Assembly (NCBI GenBank): GCA_027886175.1
Contig: JAJNNQ010000027.1
Location: forward strand, 8,198,001 to 8,262,000
Length of the DNA: 64,000 nucleotides
From: Phylloscopus collybita
Taxonomy: Eukaryota; Chordata; Aves; Passeriformes; Phylloscopidae
Direction: 5' to 3'
Made by a program: the position numbers and the translations under genes
Shown here: positions 37,344-50,761 of the stretch, piece by piece
Numbering within the stretch: position 1 is the stretch's first letter
Layout: each line of letters starts with the position of its first letter
Notes under the pieces: model-generated
Seen by the model: the letters and a program-made list of their open reading frames with translations, nothing else
Database searches by the model: none
Told to the model about the DNA's origin: nothing

Positions 37344-39160
37344 GCCCCCAGCTGCCACTCCTTGCGGGCTCACAGCTGGGAGGAGACAGCAGGACGGACG
37401 GACGGATGGGGAGGATGAAGGTCTGTGTCCCGCCGAGCCCGGCTGGCTGCCAGCACCGGCACAGACAGCGGCTCGCCTGCCACCCCAACTCCAGGCTGAA
37501 CACGAAGCCTTCCTCCCCCCGAAAACACGGCTCCCCGCGTCTTGCACATGCAGCCAGGGACGTGGATCTCTCCAGCACTCCCCGTGCGAGGGGCACATGT
37601 GAAAGCAGCGTCCGGGAGGGCCTGGGATGTTGGGGGCTCCTAGTCTGTGTTACAGAGCTTCTGCTCGTGTTGAGCTATCCCAGCTTCAGTGCAGACTATG
37701 CGGCCGCGGGCCAGGGGTGCTGCTGGAGGCTGGTTCATGCCCATCTGTAACATGAACCCGAGCAGAGAAAATGCTGAGACTGTGGACCTTCAGGACTGCC
37801 CTCACAGGCTCTGCCCCGACCCCAAGCCAGGCAGCACTGGCTCCACAGGACCTGCCTCTGGAGGCCTTGCCCCGTGTGTTAGTGGCAGCTTGGCTGGCTC
37901 TGGGGTCGCAACACCGAGATGGGCACTGCCGGAGTGTCCCCATGAGTACCCATGCCCCCGTCCTGCTCCCGTCGCGGGAAAGATGGGCAGCTCCTCAGCC
38001 CGGGGCTCCCTCCTGAAAATCCTGCCTGGCCGAGCTATACCGAGAGCCTGCCCCTGCCCTCACCACCCCCTCGGCCACTTGAGTTGCCTCACTCCAAGGC
38101 TGGAGTTTCACTGCCACTTCACAGAGTCCCCTCTGCCCTCAGGGGTCGGTCTGAGCCGGCCCTTTGTGCCCTGGGCGGTTATCGGTGCTCTGGGCAGCAG
38201 AGCCGGGCTGCTGGAAGCCCAAAACGGGAGCCTCAGTGCTTACACAGCATTTATCCCCCTAGAGCTGCTGCGCCAGCGCTAACTCATTGAACTGACCCCA
38301 GTGCTCCCGGAGCAGAGGGCAGGACTCCGGGAGATGGGAAATCCCTTGGAAATCTGGGCAGCGGGGATATCCCAGAGGAAAAGGGCAGAAGAGGCCCCGC
38401 GGTTTCCCCATCCCACCTTCACCGGGGGCCGTGAACCAGCACCGGCCATCGGGTGCCCGGGGAAGTGGGGCCGAGGCAGGACGGGTGCTCTACTAGGTGG
38501 ATGCGGCAGAAGCTCCGCAGGCTACGAGGGGGTCCTGCGGCCCCCAGGGACCCCCCCAATAACAGCCGTGTCCTCCTTCGACGTCCCGTGTCATCCTCCA
38601 GCACACGCTGTGCAGCAGCAGCCACGGGCCCCAGGGAAGGGAGCGACACCAGCGACCACCGGGCTCTGCCCCGCGTCCCTCACTGCCGGCGCCCGCCGCC
38701 TGGCACCGGGACCCGCAGGTCAGGGAGTGCCCAGGGAGAGGGACGTGTCAGTGCTGCCCCCGAGGGACCGCCGGGACACGCCGTGGCTGTCAGAGCCGGC
38801 CGGGCTGAAGCGCAGCAGAAACAACCGCTGTGCCCAGCGGGCGGCGGAAGCCCCGAGCCCGCACATCAATGCAGCCTCTCCGGCCCGGCCGCCGCCCCAC
38901 CCCGGCGCCCCCGCTCTTCAAAGGCCCTTTGGTGGCGACCGCTGCGGCCGCGCCCTGTCAGTGCCAGGAACCGCCCGCGGCGGGCGAGGGGGCGGGGCCG
39001 GTCCGCACTAAGCGGCTCCGCGACAGCGCGGGCGGGACTGCCACCGCTCCGCGCCCACGGCGAGGCGGTGCCCGCCAGAAAGATGGCGTCGGGTGGGCGG
39101 GGTGACCGCGCAGCTTTTGCGTATGCGCCAAGCAATTCCCTCAAGCGCGGGCTCTGCTTC
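37344..39160. other. PLTP-PCIF1 intergenic region
   Basis: About 1.8 kb between divergent promoters. Several long open frames cross the GC-rich part from 38.3 to 39.5 kb, but they overlap in multiple frames and show no family resemblance. I see no supported gene. Confidence 0.55.
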
Positions 39161-39289
39161 GCGCATGCGCTCCACACCCGCGGCCCCGGCGCAAGATGGC
39201 GGCGGCGGGGCGGGCGAGGCGGAGGTGGGGCGGCGGCGGTGGCGGATGCAGCGGTGCCCGGTGCCTGCAGCCCCTGGCCTTACGCCCAG
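39080..39289 (+). promoter_or_regulatory. PCIF1 CpG promoter with NRF1 and YY1 sites, noncoding exon 1
   Basis: GCGCATGCGC at 39161-39170 is a perfect NRF1 palindrome, with a near match (GCGTATGCGC) at 39119-39128. AAGATGGCG at 39080-39088 and AAGATGGCGGC at 39193-39203 match YY1, which in housekeeping promoters often sits just downstream of the start site. A noncoding exon ends at 39289 (CCCAG|GTAAGC). A second noncoding exon is 39501-39609 (donor GTAAGTA). Factor binding is inferred. Confidence 0.65.
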
Positions 39290-40156
39290 GTAAGCGGCGC
39301 TACCGCGTGGCCGCGGCCCGCCGTGCAGGAGGAGGCGGCGGGGGCGGGCGGCGGCGGCGGAGGGGAAGCGGCGCAGGCTCGCTCGTCCGCCATCTTAGAG
39401 CGCGGCCGCCACTGCCGCCGCGCCCCCGCTGTTCCCCCGCCGCGCCTGCGCTTCCCGCGGCCCCTCCCCGCGGCGCCGTAACGGGCTCCTGTCTCCGCAG
39501 CCGCCCCCGCGGGCCAGGCGCGGGACGCCCCGCTATGAGGATGCGGCCCCGGCGCGCCAGCGGCGAGCACGGAGTGACGGCCACGCGTCCCGCCAGGCAG
39601 CCCGCCACCGTAAGTACCCGCCCGCCGGCCGCCGCCCCGCTTAGGCCGCGCCCCTGGACCGCTCCCGGCCAGACTGCAGAGTTGTCGCCGTCGCCGCCTT
39701 CTCTCCGCACTCGCTGGGCGCCCGTGGCCGGCCCCGGCCCGCCGCGCCGAGAAGCTCCGTGCCGTCTTCGCTGCCGGCAGGGCAGCCCCAGGAGGTTCCC
39801 GGCCGCTTCCCCGCGCAGACACGGTGCTTCGGTCCCCAGTGACCGTGCTGCCCCGGGAGCGCTGCGCTGCTCAGCTCCGTGTCCGCCGGCCGGCGCTCGG
39901 GAAGGGGATGGGTACCGATGGGGGAGGCGATGGCTTGGCTCCCAGCCTCCTGGAGCAGCCGTGGTTCTGGGATGGGGGAGAACCGCGGGGTTTTCCCGGG
40001 GGGCTGTTGCTGATCTCCTTTGTCTGCATTTGCTGTTGTCTTGTACAAAATTCTACCTTGGTGAAATGGAAACAAATGCCGGTCCTGTTTGCTGTACTTC
40101 TTTACTCTGTGTCTCCTTACCCCTCGCTGTGGTCTCTGGTTGTGCTGCTGCTCTAG

Positions 40157-40255
40157 GTTGTAAGCTCTCTGGGCAGGGACAGCATTGTACTGTGTTTGTG
40201 AAGCACTGTATGCATTTGCCATGGTGTATAAAAACATACCATAATCACCATAAAA
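40157..40255 (+). repeat. Ancient L2/CR1-L3-like LINE tail in PCIF1 intron 2
   Basis: ttgtaagctctctgggcagg followed by gacagcattgtactgtgttt resembles the 3' end shared by L2-type and turtle CR1-like elements (TGTAAGCTCCTTGGGCAGGGAC). It is diverged and its ends are uncertain. The rest of this 2.6-kb intron (39610-42239) shows nothing I recognise. Confidence 0.4.
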
Positions 40256-42254
40256 TGCTTCCTCTGGATCCCTGTCACTGTCTAAGTCCCAGTGTAGTTA
40301 CATAAAAGTAGAGTGACTTCTGCCAGGACTCCTGTTAGTTTGGCTGTTTCCTTTTCCCAGACCTTAAGGGTACTTAGATTTAATACTTGTTAACACTGTT
40401 CAAGTGATGAAGCTTCTTGGCTACTTCCACCATTTCAGTTTATCCATAAATGGGAGGAGGCAGAGCCAGTGACCCTATTTGACAGCTCTTTTGAGCGATG
40501 GGTGGTGAAAAACACTGGCATGTGCCACCCAGGCTGGCCAGGGCTCTGTGCCCCGTGCTGTCTGTGACTCCTGACATACATCACTGTGGGAGCTCTGGTC
40601 CCCCCAGTACACACCAGTTCACGCCAGCGTGTACTCTGTGTAATGTGCAGGACACAGCAGCAGCTGCATGTGCAAGTGTAGCTTTAGTTTGAGGAAGGTC
40701 TAAACATCCTTCAGAGGTTCCTGCAGTCCTGCCTTGCAGCCCAGGGTCTCTGGGGTTCCTGTGTCCACAGGCTGACAGGAGCCTGAGCTGCTGCTGCTGG
40801 CCTAGCTCACCTTGGCACCTTTGTGAAGTGACTGTCAGGACATGGTCGGGTTGGAGTTCAGGAGAGTGTGTGAGATTGCACAACGCTCACTGCTGAGGCC
40901 GTTAAAGGTCTCCAGTTGTGTCCTGTGCTCTGCAGCAGGCACAGGGCGTTACCTGCTTGCTCTGGAGCAGACCCAAACTCCAGGTGTCCAGTGTCCCACA
41001 CCTTCCCTTGTGTACTCTGCCCAGAAGGATGGAAACATCTTCCAGGGGGCTGAAGGAGTCGAGTTCATCAATGCTGATCTCAGCCAATACTGTGGGCAGT
41101 TGAGTTGCTGCCTACTCACTCTTGACCAGTGTTTGCTCCTGCCATTCTGTTCTGCTTAAGTAGCCACTGGCCTTTATGCACAGGAAGGTTTCAAGTCCGA
41201 GTGACTTAGCCCCAGAAAAATCCAGCTTTTATTGAAAAGCTCATGTACATGGCTCCTGCTGCCAGGTACTGTGCTGCTCGGGTGAGGAGTACACTATGCA
41301 CAGCATTGTGTTTGCTGCTGCCCTGACTGTGCTGGTGTGTGCTGTGGGGTGTCTCCAAAGCTTGAATAGAGTTAAGTGTCTGAGGTAGCTGGGAATTATG
41401 TAAAATGCCTTGTTTCCCCCAGTTCATTGCCAGTGTGTTTCGGGCTGCCAGAGAAGAGCAATCTGCGGCGCTGTTTCAGAAACTTCCCCAGGGGAAGAGT
41501 GGTGACTAAGAGAGGAAAAGCCTGGCTGTTTCTCTCCAGCTGGCAACATTAAATTATGATTAAGAGGAGCTTTATTGTTCCAACAGACCTTCTTTTGCAT
41601 AACTGTTGTCATGCAGATGAAAAAGCAGCAAAGGCCAAAACAGCTGGCTGAGGCCCTGCTTGTGGGACTAGGCCTAGGACTAGGACATGTCAACCTGGGA
41701 CATGCAGAGGGTAATAATTTAAAGCTCCTGACTCCCAGCCTGTGGTTTTTTAAACCACAGAGGTTGTTAGTGAACCTCCAGGGCTATTTTATATAGCAGA
41801 TTTTTTTTTTAATTAAAGCCTTTTGTTGGAATGATGTGCAGTTACGTGTGTGTGAGTTGATTTAAACTGTCTCTGAGGATAACAGATCAGACCTGGCCAG
41901 TGGTATTGGTGTGGCAGAAGGTGGCACATAATTATAGAGGAGTGTATGTTATTTTTTACAATCTCATCTTTCACTCTTTGGAGAGATCTAACTGAAAAGG
42001 GAATATTTTGGATATTGGCCTGAAGAACACCCTGGCTAACCCCATTTAACACCGAACATTCCTCATAGCTAGTTGTGTCCAGGGTAACAGGTGTTTTTTG
42101 GGGCTGAGGTGCTGTTTGTGTGTACTGGTTCAATCCCTGTTTTACTGTCAGAATGAACTTGTATTGCTACACCTGAGTGTGCCAAGCAGATGTGGGACCT
42201 TTCCTGCTGTAACACTGGATATTACTCCGTTTTTTCTAGTGTGGTTGCTGAGAA

Positions 42255-45200
42255 ATGGCCAATGAGAATCACAGAAGCCCTGCGGAGGAAGCGTCTCTCA
42301 TGAGTCACTCACCTGGCACCTCCAACCAGAACCAGCCCAGCTCCCCCAAACCCATGCGCCTGGTGCAGGACCTGCCAGGTACCGACTCTGCCTTCAGGAA
42401 TTCTGCAGGGCCCTAGGAATAGGGAAGGGGTGAAGCAAGGCTGCTGAGGGAGGCTGGCAGTGATGTGTGTGTGTTTCAGAGTGTGCTATGACAGTGCTGA
42501 GCACCTGTAGGGCAGCTCTGTTGTGCAGGATGCTCCTCTCCTGACTCTCACTGTCCTCTCAGATGAGCTGGTGCAGGCTGGCTGGGAGAAGTGCTGGAGC
42601 AAGCGGGAGAACCGCCCGTACTACTTCAACCGCTTCACAAACCAGTCTCTGTGGGAAATGCCTGTGCTGGGGCAGCACGATGTCATAGTAAGTGCTCACT
42701 CACCTTGGGGGGCTGTGCCAGGACTGGGGTGTTCATGGTCTGTGGACCTCAGATTACAAGTGTGGGAAGGTCTTCTGTGCCTTCAGGAGTCCTTGCTCAG
42801 TCCATTGTCTGGCTTGATTCTGGGGAAGTGTTCCTCTCTCAGGTAATGCTGTTCCAGGAGTTGTGCACCGCTCAAAGAACAGTCAGCGTGGGGGATTTGT
42901 GATGAGCTTTTCTCATTAAAGTCTTAAATAAAGCATATAGACATCTAGAAGAGAATCTTTCAGCTTTGTGAAGGTGTGGCTAGTGGTGTCCTTATTTCCT
43001 TCCACATGGGAGCAGTGAAATGGGATGCTAAAGTGGCATCAGTGAGTGAGCTTGACATGTGCTGTTGTTGTTTGGACTTTCACAGTCAGACCCTCTGGGA
43101 CTGAATGCAGCTCCAATGCCACTGGAAGGTGGGGTGGCAGATGCTTCTGTGGAGAGCAAGCAGAGGAAGAGGAGATTCTCAGAGGAGGTTCCACCAAGTG
43201 GCAACAGTGTGAAGAAGCCCAAGGTGGGTGTGGTGCTCTGAGACAAACCTGTGCAGCCTGAAACCAAGAGGGGCTGGAGAGCATACGGGGGTCTCCAGTG
43301 TGGTGTTCTGGTGTGGGACTGTTTGGTTCACTGGGCTACTTCTCATTTACCTGTCTCTTTGGTGCAGTAATTCATCTTTCACACACACAGGCGGATGTCC
43401 CAGGGAACCCAGCTGCTCAGCCAGTCCCCAGCTCTCCCAGTATTCCAGGAACTTCTGTTTTGAAGGCATGGTGTGTTTCACCTGAAGATAAACAGCAGGC
43501 AGCTCTTCTACGACCAACTGAGTGAGTTGTCTCCGTTTGTCTTCTCTTCCTTTCTCAGTGAAGTCTTTGAGAAATACAGGTTTCCAGACGTCTTTGAGAA
43601 ACCTGAGGGATAAATCATTGCCAGTAGTCTTGGTAGTTTGGTTTCCTGGCTGGTGAAACAGCCCAAGGAAGCATCTTTAAAAGAAGTATTTGATATATAG
43701 TGATCTGAGTAAATATCAAGTATTTGATAACCAGTGATCTGGTTATCCTGATGACATATGCTTCTACCACAGAGTATACTGGGACCTGGATATTCAGACA
43801 AATGCTGTGATTAAGCAGAGGGCACCATCAGAAGTACTTTCTCCACACCCTGAGGTGGAGCTGCTCCGGTCCCAGCTCATTCTCAAGCTGCGGCAGCATT
43901 ACCGTGAGCTCTGCCAGCAGCGAGAAGGTGAGTTTCTGTTGGGTTCCTTTGATTTGCTTCTCAGTTCTGTAGTGCTGTGGTGATCTGCCTTTCGTTTTAT
44001 GCTTGTCTAGTCCCTGTGTTCCCTTTTTGTGATGGGTATACTCTGTGACATTGTTGGTTAATTGATTAGGCAGAACTTTTTTTTGTGATGATCCATATCA
44101 GAGCTACTGGGCATTTCTGTATTTTATTGAATAGACCCTTCTTCTGTGCATCTCCAGGGATTGACCCCCCAAGGGAGTCATTTAATCGCTGGATGTTGGA
44201 GAGGAAAGTGGTTGATAAAGGGACAGATCCGCTTTTACCGAGTGACTGCGAGCCAGTAGTGTCTCCTTCCATGTTCAGAGAGATCATGAATGACATTCCC
44301 ATCAGGTACTGTTCACAGACAGAGCACCCTGTTGGGATGGTTCTGGGTCAGTCCGATGTGGTGATTTACCTGCCACAGTTCTGCTGCGGTGCTTCCCTTT
44401 GGCTAATGAAGTGGTTGGATGCTGGTGAAGGAAAGCTGGGGAGCTGGACCTGGCTTCCATGCTTTTGTGAGTCTCATGCATATGAATTTAACTTACCTCA
44501 GGTTATCCAGAATTAAGTTCCGGGAGGAAGCCAAGAGGCTGCTCTTCAAGTATGCTGAAGCTGCGAAACGACTGATTGAATCCAGGTGGGAGCTCTTCTC
44601 GCAGTGCTGTCACGTTCAGAAAAGACAAAAGGGCTATAGGGGCTTCTCATCCTGCCTTATCCAGCACTGGTGATAATGTTATTGAGGAAAAGCAAGGTTA
44701 GGAACATACAGAAGAAAAACAATAGTGCTGGAGCCATCTTTTGATAGTGATGTTACTGTAAAATGTGATATTGGGGAGGTGAATGTATGTGGAGACAATG
44801 AAGTACTGGGCATGGAATGTCTTCTGTTATCCCTGAGATAAAATCAGAAGTGCTTGGGTACTCACTGCTGTTGCAAAGCAGCAAGCTTAGAGTGAAATTT
44901 TGTATACAGGGTACAGTTTTCCTGACCAGTTCTGCCACAGGAGACAGAACTGAGGAAGATAGTGGGAGGGGAGAACCTTATGGGGGAAAGGAAAAGCTTG
45001 TAAACAGGGTGGTTTTCTGAGTCACAAGCCCCTAGCAGTACTTGAAAATTAGAGGCAGTATCAAAATAGACCACTGCCATGACAAATAAAGGCTTTGTGG
45101 GCCTCTCCTGTTGCAGAGAGGACAGCAGCCTGCTATGCCAAGTTTTAGAGAGAGCGTGGCAGTCTGCAATCATGCAAACATCTGGAAGGCCTTTCCAGAG

Positions 45201-48200
45201 AACTGCAGGGGAGTGACAGGGATGGGACTCGAGGAAGTGTCAGTGTCCACATTTCCTACTGATGGAAAACTTCAGAGGGGCCTGGAATACCTTGCTTTGC
45301 AGCTGTGAGTTAAATTTTGCCTCTGTTTTTGCAGGAGTGCTTCCCCAGACAGCAGGAAGGTGGTGAAGTGGAATGTAGAGGACACCTTCAGCTGGCTGCG
45401 ACGGGACCATTCTGCCTCCAAGGAGGACTACATGGTCAGTGTACCACTGGTGTGTGGCTCTGCATGGGGAGCTGGGGAGGGGGCATGTGGGGACAGGTAC
45501 AGGTCCTTCTGGAGATGGCTGCCATTGTCTCCCCTCACTGTGTGCCATGGGAGAACAGCCTGGAGACACTGAAGACCCCTGGAGAGCCAGCGGTGGCCGT
45601 GTGAGAGACTCTGGTTCTCTGTTTCCACAGGACCGCCTGGAGCACTTACGCAAACAGTGTGGGCCCCATGTGTCTGCTGCAGCCAAGGACTCTGTTGAAG
45701 GCATCTGCAGTAAAATTTACTACATATCCCTGGAATACGTCAAGCGCATCCGGGAGAAGCATCTTGCCATACTCAAAGAGAACAATATCTCTGGTATGCA
45801 GCCAGCTTTGGAGAGCTGTAGAGCTACAGCACTGCACTTAAAAGCCCCATGGTCTGGCCTGTCCCTGCTCAGACAGTGTTACCTACTGGGAGGGCAGCTC
45901 TGTCTCCAAAAGTCGGAAAGTCAGTGTTTCAAAGGAAGAAACAGCCAGTCCAGCATAGGCCTCAGCTTCCATTCACAGTGTCTGTGCAGTACAGACTGTC
46001 TTCCATCAGGTGCTGTGACCAGCTGTAACATCAAATACTGTAAATATGTGATTTGCCGGGATGAAGTAGCTTGTTAGGAGCAGGTCACACTGAACAGGGC
46101 ATTCTTTCATTTCACTGGACCGTGCTTTTTTGCTCTGCTGCTTGATGAATTCCTGGGGACAGCTGACACCCCCTTAGTAATGCTGAATGTTCTCCCTTTA
46201 GTCTCACTTGCCACATTTCTTGTGTTTCGAGCACCTTTCTGCACCCCTTCGCTTCCTAGCTTGTCACTGTGCACCCTTTCTTGGCAGAGTTCATGTTCCT
46301 TGATCTTTCCTCTGTTCTTTCTTCCCTTCACATCTGTACATCTGCCTCTAATCAGCTTTTCCGTCCTCCATGGGATCTGCTCCTTTCATTACCACTGTCT
46401 GTAGTCCTTTTCCCTTTTGGGTCCTGGCTCGCCTCAGGCTCCCTTCAGGTCCTAATACCTGACTTTTGCCATTGTTTTTGATGCTTGTCTTCCAACCCCA
46501 CTAAGTCAGAGATTCCTTTCAGCTAATCTGTGAGCTCCTGAAGCTGAGGCAATGGATAACCACAAGGTGCAGAGAGATTCCTTTGCCACCTGCATGTGGT
46601 AGCCTGTGAATTTTTCTTGTGCTTTGAATGAGTTTGGGGCAAACTGAAATAAGAAACAATAGCAACAAAAAGAGTGTTTTCTGTGTTTGGAACAGGCCTC
46701 AGGACGCTGGGATGGCTATGTGCTATCTGCAGTTCTGCTGGGTTATAGGTGGAGAAATGCTTTCAGGTGGTCCTCTCTGTGCTCTGGCAGTAGAAGACAG
46801 AATTAATTTGAGGAATCAGCCTTGAACCTAGGTAGCTGCCTACAAAATCTGTGAGGGACCACCACGGTGTTTTTTTGGGATGACCACCCTACTCTTCAGC
46901 TCTATTTGGTTTGCTGTGTCTTTTGAAGTGGACTGAAGATTATACCCTTGGCCTCTCACAGGCTGCCTTTCTGTTAATTCTCCATAGCTGAGGTAGAAGC
47001 TCCTGAGGTCCAGGACAGGCTGGTGTACTGCTACCCCGTGAGACTGGCTATCCCCTCCCCGCCGCTCCCCAGCGTGGAGATGCACATGGAGAACAACGTG
47101 GCGTGTGTGCGGTACAAGGGGGAGATGGTCAAAGTGAGCCGCAACTACTTCAGCAAGCTGGTAAGGGCTGTGTGCTGGCTGCTGCCCCTTGGGGCAGGGT
47201 CATCTCCTGGGCAGGGCTGGGCAGAGGCTGGCCAGCTGTCCCTGCAGGGCTGTCAGACACTGCCATGGCCATGAGGACAGCTACTCTCACCTTAGCTGGG
47301 GTCAGGCTCTGGAGTATTTCCCAGGTGTTGACTGTGTGCTCTGAATAAGTGTTGTACTGTCAGAACATTGTACTCAAACCAAGGCAACCCTTGCTGAGAG
47401 ACATGTGCTGCTGTGGTGGTTCATTCATTTAACGTTAGTGACAAGCTGGTGGCTCACATGGTGACAGCAGATGTGCTGACAGCTCCCTGCAGAGCCCACC
47501 TGCTCCTCAGCCTCCTTCTCCCTGTCACAGTGTGTGTGTATCACCGTAGCTTGGCTGTTCCTGGTGTCTTCAATGGATGGGCTTTCTCTTCCAGTGGCTT
47601 CTCTATCGGTACAGCTGCATCGATGACTCGGGCTTTGAAAAGTTCCTGCCTAGGGTTTGGTGCCTTCTCCGTCGATACCAGGTACAGTCTCACCACAGCT
47701 GTACATCAGAAAGCCTTGGAAGCACTGGGAACTTGTCTTTGCTCTGGAAAAGGGTCACAGCTTTGGGAGCCTGGAGCAACACAGGGTTTAAACTGGGTCT
47801 GTAGTGTGCTCATTCTATGCTGAAGTAGGACTGTGGACTGGGGAGCAGTTGTGGTGTTGACATGAGACCTCGGTGTGGGTAAAGATCTTTGTGAAGGAAG
47901 TTTTCAGTAGCTCTTGACTCTGAGGGGCAGCTGAAGGATCCCTTGCTCAGGATCAGAGAAAATCATCAGAAAAAACCAGATGATTTTCTGGGGTCAGAGT
48001 TGGATAAAATCTAAAGAGCATTCCTGGGTATATGCAGGGACCTGCACAAATTTGAGAAAGGGTGAGAGGGGGCCCTGCATACCTGGAGGAGTGGGTACAT
48101 GGACATGTGGCCCTGGGTCTGTGGTCAGTGAGGGGAGCAGCAGAAACAGCAAGCGAGTGCAGGCACAGCTCACTACGGTTTGCTCTCCTCAGATGATGTT

Positions 48201-49964
48201 TGGTGTGGGGCTCTATGAAGGGACTGGTCTGCAAGGGGCGCTTCCTGTGCACATCTTTGAAGCCCTCCACAAGCTCTTTGGAGTGAGTTTTGAATGCTTT
48301 GCCTCGCCCCTGAATTGCTATTTTAAACAGTACTGTTCAGCCTTCTTGGACACAGACGGGTATTTTGGATCCAGGGGGTGAGTATCACGTTCCCTTGCTC
48401 TGTGTGGGTGTGGGTGCATGCCCGTGAGATGACTCAGGACGAGCTGATGAGGATCTTTGCCTCTTTCTCCAGCCCGTGCCTGGATTTCTTCCCTATAAGT
48501 GGGTCTTTTGAGGCAAATCCTCCATTCTGTGAGGAGCTGATGGATGCCATGGTCTCTCACTTTGAGGTATGTCTGTTCACGAGTAGGGTTGTTTGGGATG
48601 GAGCTGTGCTGTCCATCCTCTGCTCCCCACAACTCCTGCACCCTTGAGGGCAGGGACAGAGGACAGTGACAGCTGGCACTGCTCATGAAGCAGGAGCATT
48701 TCCTTTCTGTAGGACTCATTAAACACGTCATTGCTCAGTCAGTGCTGATATTGTTCCTTTTCTTTTTGCGCTAGAAACTGCTGGAGAGCTCCAGCGAGCC
48801 GCTCTCCTTCATTGTCTTCATCCCTGAGTGGCGGGACCCCCCCACACCAGCCCTGACGCGAATGGAGCAGAGCAAGTTCAAGCGACACCAGCTCATCCTG
48901 CCGGCCTTCGATCACGAGTACCGCAGCGGGTCCCAGCACGTCTGCAAAAAGTAGGCTTTGTTCTCAGATCCTTCTGGGAACACGGCTCTGAAGCTGTGTG
49001 ACAGAAATATCCTCTCTCAAGCTGAAATCAGTGGGAAGCAGGGAGCAGGCAAGGACAAGCGCAGCGCATCGTCACTCTGGGTGTTTAGGATGGGCAGACA
49101 GCATGGTGAATTCAACTTGTGTTTAATGACTGCTAACTTTAGCTTGTGAGAGGTGTATGCCTTGCGCACGAGTCCAGCTGGAACAGGTCACACCTGTGGC
49201 ACTGATATGTGCCCCTGCCAGCCCTCAGGCCTGGTAGCTGCCTGTGTGGCAGCAGCTGGATGTCCCTGGGGGAGCAGAGGCAAGGGGCAGTGGGGGCTTG
49301 GTCTCCAGTGGGGCAGGCTGGCCTCTGCTCTGCTGCTGAAGCAACAAGTTTGAGCAACAACTTGTTTAAGCAACAGGTGCCTAAACACCGAAGTTCTTAC
49401 CTACTTGGGACTGATTCCTCATGGTGCTGAGTCCCCTCTTGCAGGGACAGCAAGGTTCCAGCACATGTGTGTACTGGTAGGGAGGGATGGGGCTCTGCAG
49501 CACGAGTGCTTCCTCCTTCTTGAAGCTCAGGAGCTTCCGCTGGACTCAGAACTGCCCGAGGCTGCGCTGTGCCTGCCTTCTCAGAATAATGAGAGAAAGG
49601 ACTGGACAAATACTTGTCCTGGTGAAGGCAGGAAGAGGAGGAGCAGGTGTCAAGGGCTTTGGGCAGGGGCCCAGAGGAGGTGCTGATGCCTGTGCTCTTC
49701 CTTTGCAGGGAGGAGATGTACTACAAGGCTGTGCACAACACAGCCGTCCTCTTCCTGCAGAACAGCGCCGGCTTTGCCAAGTGGGAGCCCACGCCGGAGC
49801 GGCTGCAGGAGCTCGTTGCAGCCTACAAGCATTCAGGCCGGACCCTCAGCTCCTCATCTTCCTCCTCCTCCTCCTCATCCTCCTCCTCCTCCTCCTCCAC
49901 AGCGGACAAAGAGCGGGAGCTGGGCCGAGAGCAGAGCAGCAGTCGAGAGACTAATCCCAACTAA
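42255..49964 (+). CDS. PCIF1: PDX1 C-terminal inhibiting factor 1 / cap-specific m6Am methyltransferase (CAPAM)
   Basis: Fifteen coding exons: 42255-42378, 42563-42687, 43086-43223, 43391-43521, 43773-43927, 44158-44305, 44502-44585, 45335-45434, 45631-45793, 46988-47160, 47595-47681, 48193-48377, 48473-48566, 48775-48950 and 49709-49964. They give 712 aa (human 704). The first coding exon begins at 42240. A WW domain (about 42-80, [19 protein letters not shown]) binds the phosphorylated RNA polymerase II tail. The methyltransferase core has a helical part ([20 protein letters not shown]), [29 protein letters not shown] and the catalytic NPPF at 553-556, the same number as in human. The enzyme adds N6-methyl to the 2'-O-methyladenosine next to the mRNA cap. 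The tail carries a run of 17 serines (about 49849-49902, TCC-rich), longer than the human one as remembered. Its 3' end is partly copied at 53.84-54.40 kb. Confidence 0.96.
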
Positions 49965-50755
49965 GGCAGAGGTGCGAGGCAGCAGGGGAGGTGCCGGCGG
50001 CCCCGGGGGAGGCTGGCCGGGGCAGCAGAGACTGCTGGCTGCGCAGCACCGGCCCAGGACTCCTGCGCAGCAGCTCCACGGCACCTGCTCTCCTCTGCAA
50101 ACTGCACGCCAGCCCCCAGGAGCCGGGAGCGCCCGGCTGCCAGCGGGAGAGGAGGCTCAGCCGCAGCCCTCACCAGGGGTGAGGGAGCCCAGTGTGGCGC
50201 GGCAGGAGGAGCCGGCAGCTCTGCGACGCCGGAGCGCCGAGGGAAGGGACAGCCAGAGCTGGGACGCGCGTGCGAATGGAAGGACGGCGGAACAGACGGA
50301 GGGATGGATGGCAAGCGCAAGTGCTGGGCGCTGAGCGCCGCGGCCGGAGGGGCCCCGGCAGGAGAGGGACGGGCAGAGCCCGGGGGCTCCTGCGGCCGGA
50401 CTGGCCCCAGCATGGCTCCGTGTCCATAGTGTAAATAGTTCTGTCTGTGGCACCCACGCTCCTCGTGGGGCTGCTCCCATCGCATCTGTGTTTCTTTCTC
50501 ATGTGTGAGTCCCGTGTTTGCTGACATTGTGTCCCAGAGAGGGGAAGAGCAGAGGAGAAGAGTTCCTTTGGTGTGTAAAGATGTCTTTGCAGCTGTTTTG
50601 TAGTCATTGTGGTTTTTATGCGGAGCCTCCGGGCTTTATTTAACCTCCTTGGGTTTTGTTTTGTAAGGATTAATTTAACACCGCTAACCATTTTATTACT
50701 TTTATCAAGAAGAGCAAAGTCTATTTTTGATTTCTGTTTCCTAGTTCTTAGGAAC

Positions 50756-50761
50756 ATTAAA
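50756..50761 (+). terminator. PCIF1 poly(A) signal
   Basis: ATTAAA in ggaacattaaaacc, about 790 bases past the PCIF1 stop codon. It lies just outside the duplicated 3' UTR block (which ends near 50.73 kb). Confidence 0.6.

Noticed and set aside
38301..40305. Long plus-strand frames (236, 342 and 369 codons) around the PCIF1 promoter
   Set aside because: They overlap each other in different frames, are Arg/Ala/Gly/Pro-rich and cross the NRF1/YY1 promoter and splice donors.
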